Below, piece after piece: positions 17,691 to 26,243 of a stretch of DNA of 58,093 nt. Numbering within the stretch: position 1 is the first letter of the stretch; every line of letters begins with the position of its first letter. The notes under the pieces are model-generated. The model made no database searches. It worked only from the letters and a program-made list of their open reading frames with translations, and was not told the origin of the DNA. Position numbers and translations under genes: made by a program. This DNA comes from an uncultured Clostridia bacterium. Lineage in GTDB: Bacteria > Bacillota > Clostridia > TANB77 > CAG-508. Location of the stretch: positions 1-58,093 of the forward strand of contig CALXFD010000008.1 of NCBI GenBank assembly GCA_944387495.1, given 5' to 3'.

Positions 17691-18946
17691 TATTTATGAA
17701 TTTTGAAAAATGAAATTTTTTAATCTATATAAAGTATTTAATAAACAAAAAGCTAAAAAAGTATATCACAGATTAAAAAAGTAAATAGAAATAGAAAAAT
17801 CTAAAAATTAGACAGGTTTAATTATTTTACATAGAATAAAAATATAAGATTTATATAATACTTAAATGTAGAAATGGCTTAAAAATAAAGGTATGCTAGA
17901 ATAATGATAATTGAAGTTTTAAAATATAGTTATCGAATAAAAAAATAAAGAGTTAAAAGATGTGAAAACAAATTATAACAAGGAAAAAGTAATATGCTAA
18001 AGAAGGATATTAAACTATTGAATATGAATATTAAATATATGCGAATAGATAGCAACTTTTTGAATTTAAAGGAACATTAAGAAATAAAAGCAAGAATTTT
18101 AGGCTTAAGCATTAGACAAAAATAAATTTTAATAAAACTATATTTATAAATATAATTAAAATTAAAATGTAATATAATTCAAACTAGATTGTAAAATAAA
18201 TGACATCAATAATAAAATTAGCTAAGAATTAGTAATTCCAATGCTATTGAGACATTTGAAATTTTGTCATATAATACATATAGGTTGGAAAATAGTAGTT
18301 ATATAATAATTTTTTAATATGATATGTGTGTATTAGTTTTATGAAATTAGAATAAAAAGATAAAAGCCACAAAAAACTAAATGAGACTTAGAGCAGAGTA
18401 TATTTTATAGAAGCAACAAATTATTATTATGTTATATAAAAAGTAATTATAATTAAGTTTAGCAATTAATGAACGATAAAAAATTGTGAATTTGTTTGCA
18501 TTTTGAAATTCATATTTTAAAAAGATAAATAGTAAAAAATCTATGAAAAAGTAATGAAATGTACATTTTAAGACAGAAAATTGTAGTTATTTAATGAGGA
18601 TAAGCTATTTAATAAAAGAATAACATATAAAAGTTTTAGTTTTAAAAAGGCTAAAGCTTTTTTTGATTTTAAAGGTAATTCAAAAAGAGAGTAAAAGATA
18701 TGTTGCTTAATAATAAAAGAAAAACACACAATATCTATTATTTATTATAATGTAATTTATAATTTTAGATGTATTAATAAAAACGAAGCATTAGGAAAAT
18801 AAAATTTTTTTCTTTTCAAAGTTTGGTGGATAAACAAAAAATTGCGATATTACATTACAAACAAACGTTTTAAAAAGTAACGACAAAAAATCTTGAAAGT
18901 ACTGAAATATCAACAAAAAACAATAAAAATATTTTGTAAAAAATGA
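17691..18946. other. 1.26-kb AT-rich non-coding tract of the element
   Basis: All frames on both strands are closed by frequent stops. The sequence is A/T dominated without simple tandem repeats. A TGGTGGATAAAC at about 18825-18836 resembles a DnaA box (one mismatch in GTGGATAA context). It follows the replication-type genes, so an element origin is a reasonable guess, but no iterons were seen. It may also be a decayed gene region. Confidence 0.45.
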
Positions 18947-18975
18947 TTGACTTTTGATAAAAAAAGTGTTATCAT
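18947..18975 (+). promoter_or_regulatory. Promoter of the structured leader and gene 19191-19733
   Basis: TTGACT (18947-18952), a 17-bp spacer and TATCAT (18970-18975). The start codon is 216 bp downstream, leaving a long leader with hairpins. Confidence 0.7.
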
Positions 18976-18982
18976 CAAATTA

Positions 18983-19117
18983 GTTCGAAAGAACAAAAAA
19001 CTTTCACGATGTACAAGTCGGCAAACTAGAATACATCGCGAAAGTGTTAAGTTGAATATCTTGAAAAGACATTCATAATATTATATTAACATCTTTGTAC
19101 CTCTTTTTCAAGATATT
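18983..19117 (+). ncRNA. Structured 5' leader RNA (three hairpins)
   Basis: Three stems occur in order. GTTC-GAAA-GAAC is at 18983-18994. A 14-bp stem with one mismatch pairs 19000-19013 with 19032-19045 (loop CAAGTCGGCAAACTAGAA). A perfect 13-bp stem pairs 19055-19067 (AATATCTTGAAAA) with 19105-19117. The RNA is transcribed from 18947-18975 and lies ahead of the gene at 19191. No known riboswitch class is recognised. A regulatory leader or small RNA is likely. Confidence 0.6.
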
Positions 19118-19190
19118 TCAAAAAAATATTTTGGAAAGGAGGGCTTTTTATATTTTTATTTTGATTTTATAAATATAAGGAGGGAAAAAG

Positions 19191-19733
19191 ATGTTATTAT
19201 TAGAAGAAATCAAAACAAATTGTAAAATTGTTACAAATGAAGAAAAACAAGGCGAAGAGCTTTATTTTGAAAGTAAACCAGATTATGAAATAATTAAAAC
19301 TTTAAAACAAAATGGTTATAAATGGCACAATACTAAAAAATGTTGGTATAGGAAGTTAAACTATATGAAAACAGCCCAAAAGGAGCAAAAAAATTACTTG
19401 GGAATAAAAGTTGGCGACATTTTTCATTATTCTTGGGGATATGAACAAACAAATGCTAATTATTTTCAAGTTGTAGCATTAAAAGGAACGAAACAAGTTG
19501 TTATTCGTGAGATAGCATACGAAATAAGAGAAACAACAGGGTTAGACAGTTATAAGATAAGACCTTGTAAGAATGTATTTTTGGAAAAAAGCCAATTTAT
19601 AAAAGATAATACGATAGGAGCAATAAAACAGGCTAAAGGACTGAATAACGGTACTATATATATAAATATAGAAAGTTTTGGTTTTTGCAGTTTATGGAAC
19701 GGAAAAGATGACATTATGACTTGTTATTATTAA
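19191..19733 (+). CDS. Hypothetical element protein with CWYRK motif
   Basis: This 180-residue protein starts after AAGGAGGG. Residues about 38-58 (NGYKWHNTKKCWYRK) match a short motif often seen in plasmid and phage accessory proteins of unknown role, typically written as a substrate-binding or DNA-associated domain. A compact beta-rich region follows (GIKVGDIFHYSWGYE). It has no signal peptide or membrane segment. The long structured leader suggests regulated expression. Function unknown. Confidence 0.65.
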   Translation: MLLLEEIKTNCKIVTNEEKQGEELYFESKPDYEIIKTLKQNGYKWHNTKKCWYRKLNYMKTAQKEQKNYLGIKVGDIFHYSWGYEQTNANYFQVVALKGTKQVVIREIAYEIRETTGLDSYKIRPCKNVFLEKSQFIKDNTIGAIKQAKGLNNGTIYINIESFGFCSLWNGKDDIMTCYY

Positions 19734-19761
19734 AATAAAACGAAAGAGAGGTAAAAGGAAA

Positions 19762-19824
19762 ATGGCATTATTTATAGTACAAATAATACTAATAATTTTA
19801 ATGGCTGGTCGAGGCAGAAGATAG
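19762..19824 (+). CDS. Possible 20-residue hydrophobic peptide
   Basis: The frame MALFIVQIILIILMAGRGRR is hydrophobic with a basic end and follows AGAGAGGTAAAAGGAAA, a plausible ribosome site. The composition fits a tiny membrane peptide or toxin-like product, but the length is close to chance level. Confidence 0.3.
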   Translation: MALFIVQIILIILMAGRGRR

Positions 19825-20011
19825 AAAAGAGGCTACTATATTTTTATATATTATATAGCAAGCAAAATAAAAAATAAAACGAGTTAATCATAATATCAAT
19901 TATGTTGAAGTCAATGGCAAAAACATATTAAAAGTAAGTGTTGAGTTGAACATAATTACAACGAAAATAAAAGAAAACAAGTTAAACATAATTACAGAGA
20001 AAGGAGTAAAA

Positions 20012-20860
20012 ATGGAAGAATTTAAAAATTATTTATTAGAACAAAATAAATCACAAAATACAATAGATAATTATATAAGAAATGTAAAAAGTTTTAAAAA
20101 ATGGTATAAGGAAACAACAGGAGGAGAACTAAAAAAACTTTATAGACCTAACGTATTGGATTATAAAAGCTATTTGAAAAATATAAAAAGGACTAAAAAA
20201 GGGGAAAAATTGAAACCAGAAACAATCAACACAAATTTATCAGCAGTGATGAAATATAATAAATTTTTAGTTGAAGCGGGAATACAAAAAGATATTGTTA
20301 TACAAGAAAATGATTTTATAAAAATACAAAAACAACATATAAATCCTTGTAAAGTAGATACATCAGATGTTGAAAAATTTAGACAACAAATACTAGAACA
20401 CGAAACAAAACGAGATTATGCAATAGTAACTACTATTTTATATACAGGGTTACGTATTTCAGAGTGTATAAATATTAAAATGAATGATTTTGACTTGAAT
20501 AGTAAAGAGATTATAGTAAGAAATGGAAAAGGTGGAAAGGTTAGAACAGTTTATATGAATGATAAAATTGTTGAAGCTATCAAAGAATATTTAAAAGAAA
20601 GGGAAAGTGACAGTAAATATTTATTTGTTAGCAGACAATCGGATAAAGTTAGTCGTAGTAGAATAAATCAAATATTTAATAAGTATTCAAAAGTTTTAAC
20701 TCCTCACGGTTGTAGACATTATTGTTTTACTAATATGAGTAAAAACGGTTTTTCACTTTTGGAGATAGCGATGATGGGTGGACATTCAAGTACGAGAACA
20801 ACTGAAATTTACACAAACCCATCAGAAAGGGAAATAAAGGAAAGAATAAATCTATTATAG
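20012..20860 (+). CDS. Second tyrosine recombinase (XerC/D type)
   Basis: 282 residues from ATG 20012, chosen because AAAGGAG lies just upstream; the frame is open further upstream. An N-terminal SAM-like domain (EEFKNYLLEQNKSQNTIDNY) is followed by a catalytic domain with TGLRISECINIK (Arg), HGCRHYCFTNM (His-x-x-Arg), MMGGHSST (His) and TTEIYTNPSE (Tyr): a complete active site. It differs from the terminal integrase in size and type. It could resolve dimers of the excised circle or invert DNA, and is probably not the enzyme that uses the tRNA site. Confidence 0.88.
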   Translation: MEEFKNYLLEQNKSQNTIDNYIRNVKSFKKWYKETTGGELKKLYRPNVLDYKSYLKNIKRTKKGEKLKPETINTNLSAVMKYNKFLVEAGIQKDIVIQENDFIKIQKQHINPCKVDTSDVEKFRQQILEHETKRDYAIVTTILYTGLRISECINIKMNDFDLNSKEIIVRNGKGGKVRTVYMNDKIVEAIKEYLKERESDSKYLFVSRQSDKVSRSRINQIFNKYSKVLTPHGCRHYCFTNMSKNGFSLLEIAMMGGHSSTRTTEIYTNPSEREIKERINLL

Positions 20861-20877
20861 AAAGAAGGTTATTAAAA

Positions 20878-21063
20878 ATGAAAATAAAAAAGCAAGTTGG
20901 ACGCCCAAAATTAATAATGAATGAAGCAGATTTTCAAGAAGAAGTAAGAAAGTATTTAGATAATGAACAAAGTGGAGTAAAAACGTACCAAAATTTAAAA
21001 ATTGGAAAAACAAGTTTTTATAAGATTTTAAAAGAAAACAATTATAAAAGAACTAACAATTAA
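20878..21063 (+). CDS. Small orphan resolvase-type HTH protein
   Basis: 61 residues: a KKQVGRPKLIMN start, then a helix-turn-helix ending TYQNLKIGKTSFYKILKENN. This is the layout of the C-terminal DNA-binding domain of serine resolvases/invertases without the catalytic domain. AGAAAGAAGG precedes the ATG, 17 bp after the recombinase gene, so the two are likely co-transcribed. It may be an accessory DNA-binding or directionality factor for the recombinase. Confidence 0.65.
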   Translation: MKIKKQVGRPKLIMNEADFQEEVRKYLDNEQSGVKTYQNLKIGKTSFYKILKENNYKRTNN

Positions 21064-21185
21064 GTTAGTTCTTTATTATGTGTGGGGCGTATTTTAAGTT
21101 GTTGGCATAAAAAGAAAATTGAATAATACAGTAGGCAGGTACAGTTTTCTATTCAAAAATTATTACTACAATAAGTATAGAATTT

Positions 21186-21443
21186 TTATAAATCTTCAAT
21201 AAAATCTTTTAATAATAAATCCACAGAAACATTTAATATTTTAGAAATTCCAGCTAGTTCATAATCTTTTATAATTCTATTTCCATTTTCTAAGCGTTGT
21301 AAAGAATTTTTAGGTATGTCGATGCCAATAAGCATGAGTTTATCAGATAGTTCTTGAATAGTTAAATTATTTTCTTTACGACAGTTTTTAATTTGTTTTC
21401 CAATTACATTAAGTTTATTTTTAAATTTTCTATTATTGTTCAT
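21186..21443 (-). CDS. XRE family repressor, 85 residues
   Basis: A single-domain helix-turn-helix protein (IKNCRKENNLTIQELSDKL, then IPKNSLQRLENGNRIIK). It is divergent from a two-gene operon, with a perfect 20-bp palindrome in between, the probable operator. Its own ribosome site is weak (GGAGATTTT). It likely represses 21558-22124. Confidence 0.8.
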   Translation of the reverse strand: MNNNRKFKNKLNVIGKQIKNCRKENNLTIQELSDKLMLIGIDIPKNSLQRLENGNRIIKDYELAGISKILNVSVDLLLKDFIEDL

Positions 21444-21477
21444 AAATATAAAATCTCCAAATTTTCTTTATTTATAA

Positions 21478-21526
21478 TTGATTTTATAATATTGTTGTGC
21501 TAATATAGACATCACCAGTGATGTCT
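21478..21526 (+). promoter_or_regulatory. Promoter and operator of the 21558-22124 operon
   Basis: TTGATT (21478-21483), 17 bp, TAATAT (21501-21506). Directly after the -10, AGACATCAC-CA-GTGATGTCT (21507-21526) is a perfect palindrome covering the expected transcription start. Repressor binding there would block transcription. Confidence 0.75.
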
Positions 21527-21557
21527 TAAAAAATAAATTTGATTGGAGGTGTGATAA

Positions 21558-21830
21558 ATGAAAGAACAAGATATAGAAAGAATAATAAAAATTTTTAATA
21601 AAAACTTTAGGAATAAAGACATTTTGATTATTTTTGAGGGAAGTATTGAAACATATATAAAAATGAATAACTTTAAATTTTTACTAACAAGAGATGATAT
21701 GGTTCTGACCGATGGAAAAGATAAAAAATTAAAAATTGATTTGTATTGGGCAAATAATGTAAAAATACAGGAAAATAGGATTGAAATTGATATGGAAAGT
21801 GATTATATGATTTGTATTGAAGTTGCCTAA
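21558..21830 (+). CDS. Hypothetical element protein, 90 residues
   Basis: It starts after GGAGGTG. It is mixed charged, lacks membrane segments and is predicted mostly beta (ILIIFEGSIETYIKMN ... MVLTDGKDKKLKID ... ICIEVA). The next gene has the same size and layout (EGIINTNVNIKKAYILI), so the two are probable paralogs. Both are under the XRE/palindrome control region. No family recognised. Confidence 0.6.
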   Translation: MKEQDIERIIKIFNKNFRNKDILIIFEGSIETYIKMNNFKFLLTRDDMVLTDGKDKKLKIDLYWANNVKIQENRIEIDMESDYMICIEVA

Positions 21831-21848
21831 GTAAAGGGAGGAGTAATA

Positions 21849-22124
21849 TTGAAGAAGATTAAGTTTAAGGAGTTAAAAGAAGTAGTAAATAATTTTCAAG
21901 AAAAAAATGTAATGTTAAAAATAGAAGGAATTATAAACACTAATGTAAATATTAAAAAGGCTTATATTTTAATAATAAAAAATCAATTTATTATTAGAAT
22001 AAATAAAGAAATGAATATAAGTGTAGATACTAATTGGGTGGCTAATTTCTATACTAATGAAGATAGTACAAAGATTAAATTGGAATTTGATAATCTAGGG
22101 GAGGTTGTATTAACTGTCAAATAA
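21849..22124 (+). CDS. Hypothetical element protein, 91 residues, likely paralog of the preceding gene
   Basis: It starts at 21849 with TTG, after AAAGGGAGGAG in an 18-bp gap. Similar pattern to its neighbour: a helix, then a strand with EGIINTNV, a LIIKNQFIIRINKEMNIS stretch, and WVANFYTNEDSTKIKLEF matching WANNVKIQENRIEIDM. It ends at a terminator. A tandem pair of small paralogs under one repressor suggests a paired complex, but function is unknown. Confidence 0.55.
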   Translation: MKKIKFKELKEVVNNFQEKNVMLKIEGIINTNVNIKKAYILIIKNQFIIRINKEMNISVDTNWVANFYTNEDSTKIKLEFDNLGEVVLTVK

Positions 22125-22130
22125 ATAAAA

Positions 22131-22165
22131 AGAGTATTTAGACTTAAAATCTTAATACTCTATAT
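22131..22165. terminator. Convergent terminator
   Basis: AGAGTATT (22131-22138) pairs with AATACTCT (22154-22161), with A-rich and T-rich flanks. It lies between the 21849 gene (+) and the XRE gene at 22170 (-) and may serve both. Confidence 0.65.
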
Positions 22166-22169
22166 TTAA

Positions 22170-22496
22170 TTAGTTTTTCAATTTTTCAGCAATAGCTTCA
22201 CACAAGTCAATAAATAATTGTTGCTTATCTTGAGGAAGTTCGTTCAAAAGTTCAGAAAATCTTAAATCCACATTTTTAATGGTAGTTCCAAATAGTAAAA
22301 AGTCGATATTTAGATTTAAGGCATTAGCTATTTTTACAAGCGTTTCAATGCTACACTTTGAAGTAGAACGTTCTATTGCTCCAATATAAGTAGCGGTTAA
22401 ATCTGTTTCTTCAGCTAATTGTTCTTGTGTAAGTTTTAGTTCTTTTCTTCTATTTCTTATTCTAAGTCCAATATCCTCAAAATTCATTGATTGCAC
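22170..22496 (-). CDS. XRE family regulator, 108 residues
   Basis: The N-terminal XRE helix-turn-helix reads IGLRIRNRRKELKLTQEQLAEETDL followed by TYIGAIERSTSKCSIETL, close to the SinR/plasmid-type consensus. The C-terminal 40 residues form a helix (SELLNELPQDKQQLFIDLC) typical of dimerisation. AGAGGTG precedes the start. It is divergent from the zinc-ribbon and membrane cargo genes beginning at 22619, which it probably controls. Confidence 0.82.
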   Translation of the reverse strand: MQSMNFEDIGLRIRNRRKELKLTQEQLAEETDLTATYIGAIERSTSKCSIETLVKIANALNLNIDFLLFGTTIKNVDLRFSELLNELPQDKQQLFIDLCEAIAEKLKN

Positions 22497-22618
22497 CTCT
22501 TTTTTACTACTATTTTATATGAAAAACTACTAATAATTAAGTAACAAAAAGTATTGTATAATAACAATTAGTATGATATGATAATAAAAAATAATTATTT
22601 ATAAAAGGGGTGAAAAAT

Positions 22619-22711
22619 ATGGGAAGTCGTGAAGATAATATAATCATTTGTGAAAATTGCTACGAGGAGAATGAGGCAACAAGAAAGACTTGCAAAAATT
22701 GCAGAATATAG
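22619..22711 (+). CDS. 30-residue zinc-ribbon miniprotein
   Basis: Short frame with two CxxC knuckles: CENC at 11-14 and CKNC at 25-28, spaced by ten residues, as in a zinc ribbon. AAAAGGGG precedes the ATG. A zinc ribbon with the same look (CPNC ... CKNC) starts the protein at 23296, so this could be a partner or a detached domain. Strong motif, very short frame. Confidence 0.55.
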   Translation: MGSREDNIIICENCYEENEATRKTCKNCRI

Positions 22712-22746
22712 AGAATAATACAAATAAAATATAGGAGGAAAATATA

Positions 22747-23286
22747 TTGAAAAAAAATAAAAGAATACTAATAACTTTAGGAATAATTTTCTTAATAGCA
22801 ATAATTATTATACTAGCTTTTTTTATACAATATAAAATGAAGTGGAGTGATTTTGAAGATTTTAGTACAGATATGTTTTCAATTAAATATCCAGAAGGAT
22901 GGACATCAGAAGATGAAAGTTCGGATGTAGGTGATGTAAAAAACTTTAAAGATGATGAAGAAAAAAATGGGGTAAGGGTATTAAATTTTAAAAAATCTGA
23001 TGTACCAGAAAATCAAAATAGTTTAGAAAAAATGAAAAACAACATAATGGAACAAATGGAAACATCTAGCTATAAGGAATATCAAAAAGGAGAGGCTAAA
23101 GTTGAAAACATAAAAATTTCTAATGCAGAAGCAATAAAACTTGATTATGAATATGACACTTTATTTGGAAATAGCAATATAATATACGTTTTTTGTGAGA
23201 ATGATGAAAGATTTTATGTTTTAGTATGTCAAGGAGAAGAAATAGAAATATTTAATAAAGTAATAGAAAGTTTTAAAATGAAATAG
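22747..23286 (+). CDS. Membrane-anchored PsbP-like protein
   Basis: 179 residues from TTG, after AGGAGG. A single N-terminal membrane segment (about 7-28, ILITLGIIFLIAIIIILAFF) anchors an outside domain with FSIKYPEGWTSE, the typical entry of PsbP/DUF-type surface domains, and the ending FNKVIESFKM. First of three consecutive membrane-anchored genes, spaced 9 and 20 bp. It may be a cell surface cargo protein. Specific role unknown. Confidence 0.65.
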   Translation: MKKNKRILITLGIIFLIAIIIILAFFIQYKMKWSDFEDFSTDMFSIKYPEGWTSEDESSDVGDVKNFKDDEEKNGVRVLNFKKSDVPENQNSLEKMKNNIMEQMETSSYKEYQKGEAKVENIKISNAEAIKLDYEYDTLFGNSNIIYVFCENDERFYVLVCQGEEIEIFNKVIESFKMK

Positions 23287-23295
23287 GAGAGAGTT

Positions 23296-24570
23296 ATGTT
23301 GATTTTAGTAATATCCGTAATAGCGTTTATATTAATATGTTTTATTTTAAATTTAATAGATAAAAACAAAGAAAAATTGAAGGAAAAATTGAAGATACAA
23401 CAACAAGAAGTCATGAGTTGTCCTAATTGTTCAGCAGAATATGAAGATTTATCTTTGAAGGTTTGTAAAAACTGTAATACATCTTTAGAGAAAAAAACAA
23501 AATGTAATATCTCTAAAAAAACTAAAAGGAAATTATTTTGTGTAGTAATAGGAATAATATTAATTATAGCAGTATTAATTATAAGCAGTATATTTATAAA
23601 TAATTACATTGAAGAACAAGAAAGGATAAAAAAATATAATGAAGATATTAATTTATGTTATGAATTAATAAAAGATAAATCTGATTGGGAAGAATTTAAG
23701 GATATTGTAGATAATCATAGTCAAGAGACTAATTTTGAGCCAGAAGCCTTTGAAAAATTATATCAAGCTATTGATGAGAGAATTGAAAATATAAAGAATG
23801 GAAATGAAGATAAACAATTATTAGCAATGCTAAATGCAATAAAAGAAGATTTTTCTTCTGATACTACATCTAATACTATATTACAAAAAATAAATGAAAG
23901 GTATTTAATTGTAAACTCATATTCTAATATCAATAAATCTAATGAATATATTCAAGGACAAAAGTACAAAGAGGCATTTGATTTACTTAATACTGTTATT
24001 TCACAAAATAAAGATAAAAATCAAGAAATAGTGAATATAGCAACAAATAAACAAAATGAAATAAAAGATAACGCGTTTGAGCAAATTATAAATGAAGCTC
24101 AAACACAAATTAATAATCAAGATTATTCATCAGCACAAAAAACTTTAGAGAATTACAAGGATTTAGAAAATCAAACTATTTTAGATATGTATAATAGTGC
24201 GACTAATGAAGTAAATAGAATTGAAGCGGAAAGAAAGGCAAAAGAGGCAGAAGAAGAAAGAAAAAGAAAACAAGCAGAAATAGACGCAAAGAAAGATAAA
24301 ATAATTGTAGATACTGATGGTAAAAGAATATATAAAGTGTATATGACTAGTAACAAATTTAGCATAAGTGGAAATTTTAAAGGAAATGGACATTTTAGCG
24401 TAAAATTATTGGATGATAATCAAGATTTTTATGATTTATTGGTAAATGAAATAGGGGATTATGTTGTAAACACGAGTACAGACGTAGTAAAGGGAAACTA
24501 TTATTATTTACAGATTGAATGTACTAGAGGAACTTGGAACTTAAGTTGGAGTGGAACATATGGAAGTTAA
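23296..24570 (+). CDS. Membrane protein with zinc ribbon and long coiled coil
   Basis: 424 residues. N-terminal membrane segment (2-17), then a cytoplasmic zinc ribbon (CPNCSAEYED ... CKNCNTSLEK, about 38-59), a second membrane segment (about 74-96), and an external part of TPR-like or helical repeats with a charged coiled coil (RIEAERKAKEAEEERKRK) before a C-terminal beta domain. This layout resembles TcaA/YvbJ-type surface proteins. Its neighbours are also membrane anchored. Function unknown. GAGAG precedes the ATG. Confidence 0.65.
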   Translation: MLILVISVIAFILICFILNLIDKNKEKLKEKLKIQQQEVMSCPNCSAEYEDLSLKVCKNCNTSLEKKTKCNISKKTKRKLFCVVIGIILIIAVLIISSIFINNYIEEQERIKKYNEDINLCYELIKDKSDWEEFKDIVDNHSQETNFEPEAFEKLYQAIDERIENIKNGNEDKQLLAMLNAIKEDFSSDTTSNTILQKINERYLIVNSYSNINKSNEYIQGQKYKEAFDLLNTVISQNKDKNQEIVNIATNKQNEIKDNAFEQIINEAQTQINNQDYSSAQKTLENYKDLENQTILDMYNSATNEVNRIEAERKAKEAEEERKRKQAEIDAKKDKIIVDTDGKRIYKVYMTSNKFSISGNFKGNGHFSVKLLDDNQDFYDLLVNEIGDYVVNTSTDVVKGNYYYLQIECTRGTWNLSWSGTYGS

Positions 24571-24590
24571 ATGAAAGGGGCTATAAACAA

Positions 24591-25538
24591 ATGAAAAGAA
24601 AAAAAGCAAATTTATTAGTTATATTTTTAATAATAATTGTTACAATGTTATCTGTAACATCAATAGTCTTATTGAAGGTTTTTAATAAGAAAGATGAAAT
24701 CAAAACGGAAAATCTAGTTATAAAACGAGAAATAGCAGAAAAAATTAATAATTCTGAAATAGAAACACTTTTACATGATTATCTAATTGAAGAAATTAAT
24801 TTATTTAACTCAAATGAGAAAAATACAACAATAGAGCAAACTAAAAATACAGAAAAAATGGAAAATAAAATAGAAAAATTAATAGATTACGAAAATAAAT
24901 CATTCGATATGAATACAATATATTCTGATTTTACAAATATTTCAGGAACAACGATATTAGCAAAACCTGTATCACTTGAAGGAGATAGAATGCAAGCAGA
25001 CTTATATAATTCATATATGAGTGAAATTAAGAATGCGATTGAAAATGTTATTAATAAGTATTGTATATACGAAACAAAGGAAGAAAAAGAAGAAAGAATT
25101 CAAGAAGAAAAGAATGATATAGCTTTATTTAAAATAGAACAGGGGAATAATACATTTTTTATAAATGAGTATGGATATATAAAAGATAAAGAGAATTCAA
25201 ATAGTTCATATGTTTTGAATTTATCAGGAATTAATGTAGAAACTTATCAAAAATATGTAGAAAAGGATTTATTTAATAATTTAAAAATAGTCTATTCGGC
25301 ATTACATGATAACAATATAGATGCTTCAGAAGTATCTATCAATAAAGATGAAGATGATGAAATAGAAGTGGATTTTATTTTAAGAAATAAAACGCTTATA
25401 ATAAAAAATTTTGATGATTTTTTAAAGAATTTTAATGTTGCATTACAAGTAATGGATATAGAAGAAAATAAAAAAGGAGAAATTGTAATAGACGAAAATG
25501 GAAAAATATTTTTTAGGGATTTGTCAGAAATTAATTAG
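24591..25538 (+). CDS. Membrane-anchored hypothetical protein
   Basis: 315 residues from ATG 24591, preferred because AAAGGGG lies upstream and the N-terminus is then a signal-anchor (KKANLLVIFLIIIVTMLSVT). An open frame extends 19 codons upstream, overlapping the previous gene. The external domain is acidic and helical (EIETLLHDYLIEEI) with no recognised family. Last of the three-gene membrane set; a terminator follows. Likely element cargo. Confidence 0.6.
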   Translation: MKRKKANLLVIFLIIIVTMLSVTSIVLLKVFNKKDEIKTENLVIKREIAEKINNSEIETLLHDYLIEEINLFNSNEKNTTIEQTKNTEKMENKIEKLIDYENKSFDMNTIYSDFTNISGTTILAKPVSLEGDRMQADLYNSYMSEIKNAIENVINKYCIYETKEEKEERIQEEKNDIALFKIEQGNNTFFINEYGYIKDKENSNSSYVLNLSGINVETYQKYVEKDLFNNLKIVYSALHDNNIDASEVSINKDEDDEIEVDFILRNKTLIIKNFDDFLKNFNVALQVMDIEENKKGEIVIDENGKIFFRDLSEIN

Positions 25539-25622
25539 AATATAGAATAATAATGTAATGATTTGTAAAAATAGTTATGAGAAAATGATTATACTATGAA
25601 AATTATTACAAAAATAAGAATA

Positions 25623-25662
25623 AAATGGCTCATATAAACGTTTGTGAGCTATTTTTACTTTT
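25623..25662 (+). terminator. Terminator after the membrane cargo operon
   Basis: AAAATGGCTCA (25623-25633) pairs with TGAGCTATTTTT (25644-25655), followed by ACTTTTTAA. It lies 85 bp after the last stop codon. Confidence 0.65.
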
Positions 25663-25847
25663 TAAGACAACAAGTTATATTGGTTTGATTTCAAAATCGT
25701 TTGTAGACAATTGTAGGAAGTGTCAGATTAAGTTGAAATGGTGTAGGACTACTCTTTTATGCAGAAAAATTAGGGTATAAAGAATTACAGAGAAAAATTT
25801 ATAAATTTTTAAAAATAAAATAATGGAAAAGATAAAATTGGAATTTT

Positions 25848-25965
25848 ATGTTAGTTCATTTATTTTGATTTTCAGTATAGGAAAAAATAAAAACTAAAGA
25901 TATATAAATTATAATATAATAAACAAAAGTAAAAAATATAGAAAATCTTAATTTTTGAACTAACA
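25848..25965. repeat. 11-bp inverted repeat with 96-bp loop
   Basis: ATGTTAGTTCA (25848-25858) and TGAACTAACAT (25955-25965) match perfectly, and a second imperfect stem (GATTTTC/GAAAATC) extends it. It may be a folded RNA or a small MITE-like relic. The rest of 25539-26028 shows no gene. Confidence 0.6.
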
Positions 25966-26028
25966 TGAAATACTAATAGATATACACAGATAATAGAATT
26001 GAAAAAATTTATTTTTTTAGGTGTTCGC

Positions 26029-26110
26029 TTGTTTTTTAGCCAAAATTATTGTATAGTATTAAACATAGGAAATGAGAATAAGCAGATGTAGTTTGCCTCC
26101 AACAAGGAGG
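26029..26110 (+). promoter_or_regulatory. Toxin promoter and ribosome-site-masking hairpin
   Basis: TTGTTT (26029-26034), 17 bp, TATAGT (26052-26057) form the promoter. In the leader, CCTCC (26096-26100) pairs with GGAGG (26106-26110) around AACAA. GGAGG is the ribosome site of the toxin-like gene, so translation of the full-length mRNA would be restricted. Confidence 0.7.
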
Positions 26111-26118
26111 TGAGGCAT

Positions 26119-26241
26119 ATGGTAGAAATACAAACATTAATTGCAACAATATACATATTATATTATTCTTTAATAGGAGTAACTATCATAGCTCTTACTT
26201 CAATAATAGCACTTGTAATACTACTTTGTAAGAGCAAATAA
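26119..26241 (+). CDS. Putative type I toxin, small hydrophobic peptide
   Basis: 40 residues, beginning MVEIQTLIATIYILYYSL, one membrane-spanning helix and a basic tail (CKSK). The size and layout match holin-like/TxpA-type toxins of Gram-positive bacteria. AAGGAGGTGA gives an unusually strong ribosome site, masked by a hairpin. An antisense RNA gene lies just past the stop codon on the other strand. It sits near the attR end, where addiction genes are common. Its toxicity is inferred, not shown. Confidence 0.72.
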   Translation: MVEIQTLIATIYILYYSLIGVTIIALTSIIALVILLCKSK

Positions 26242-26243
26242 AC

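Noticed and set aside
17691..18946. CRISPR array or iterons in the AT-rich tract
   Set aside because: No regularly spaced direct repeats were found there or anywhere else in the window.
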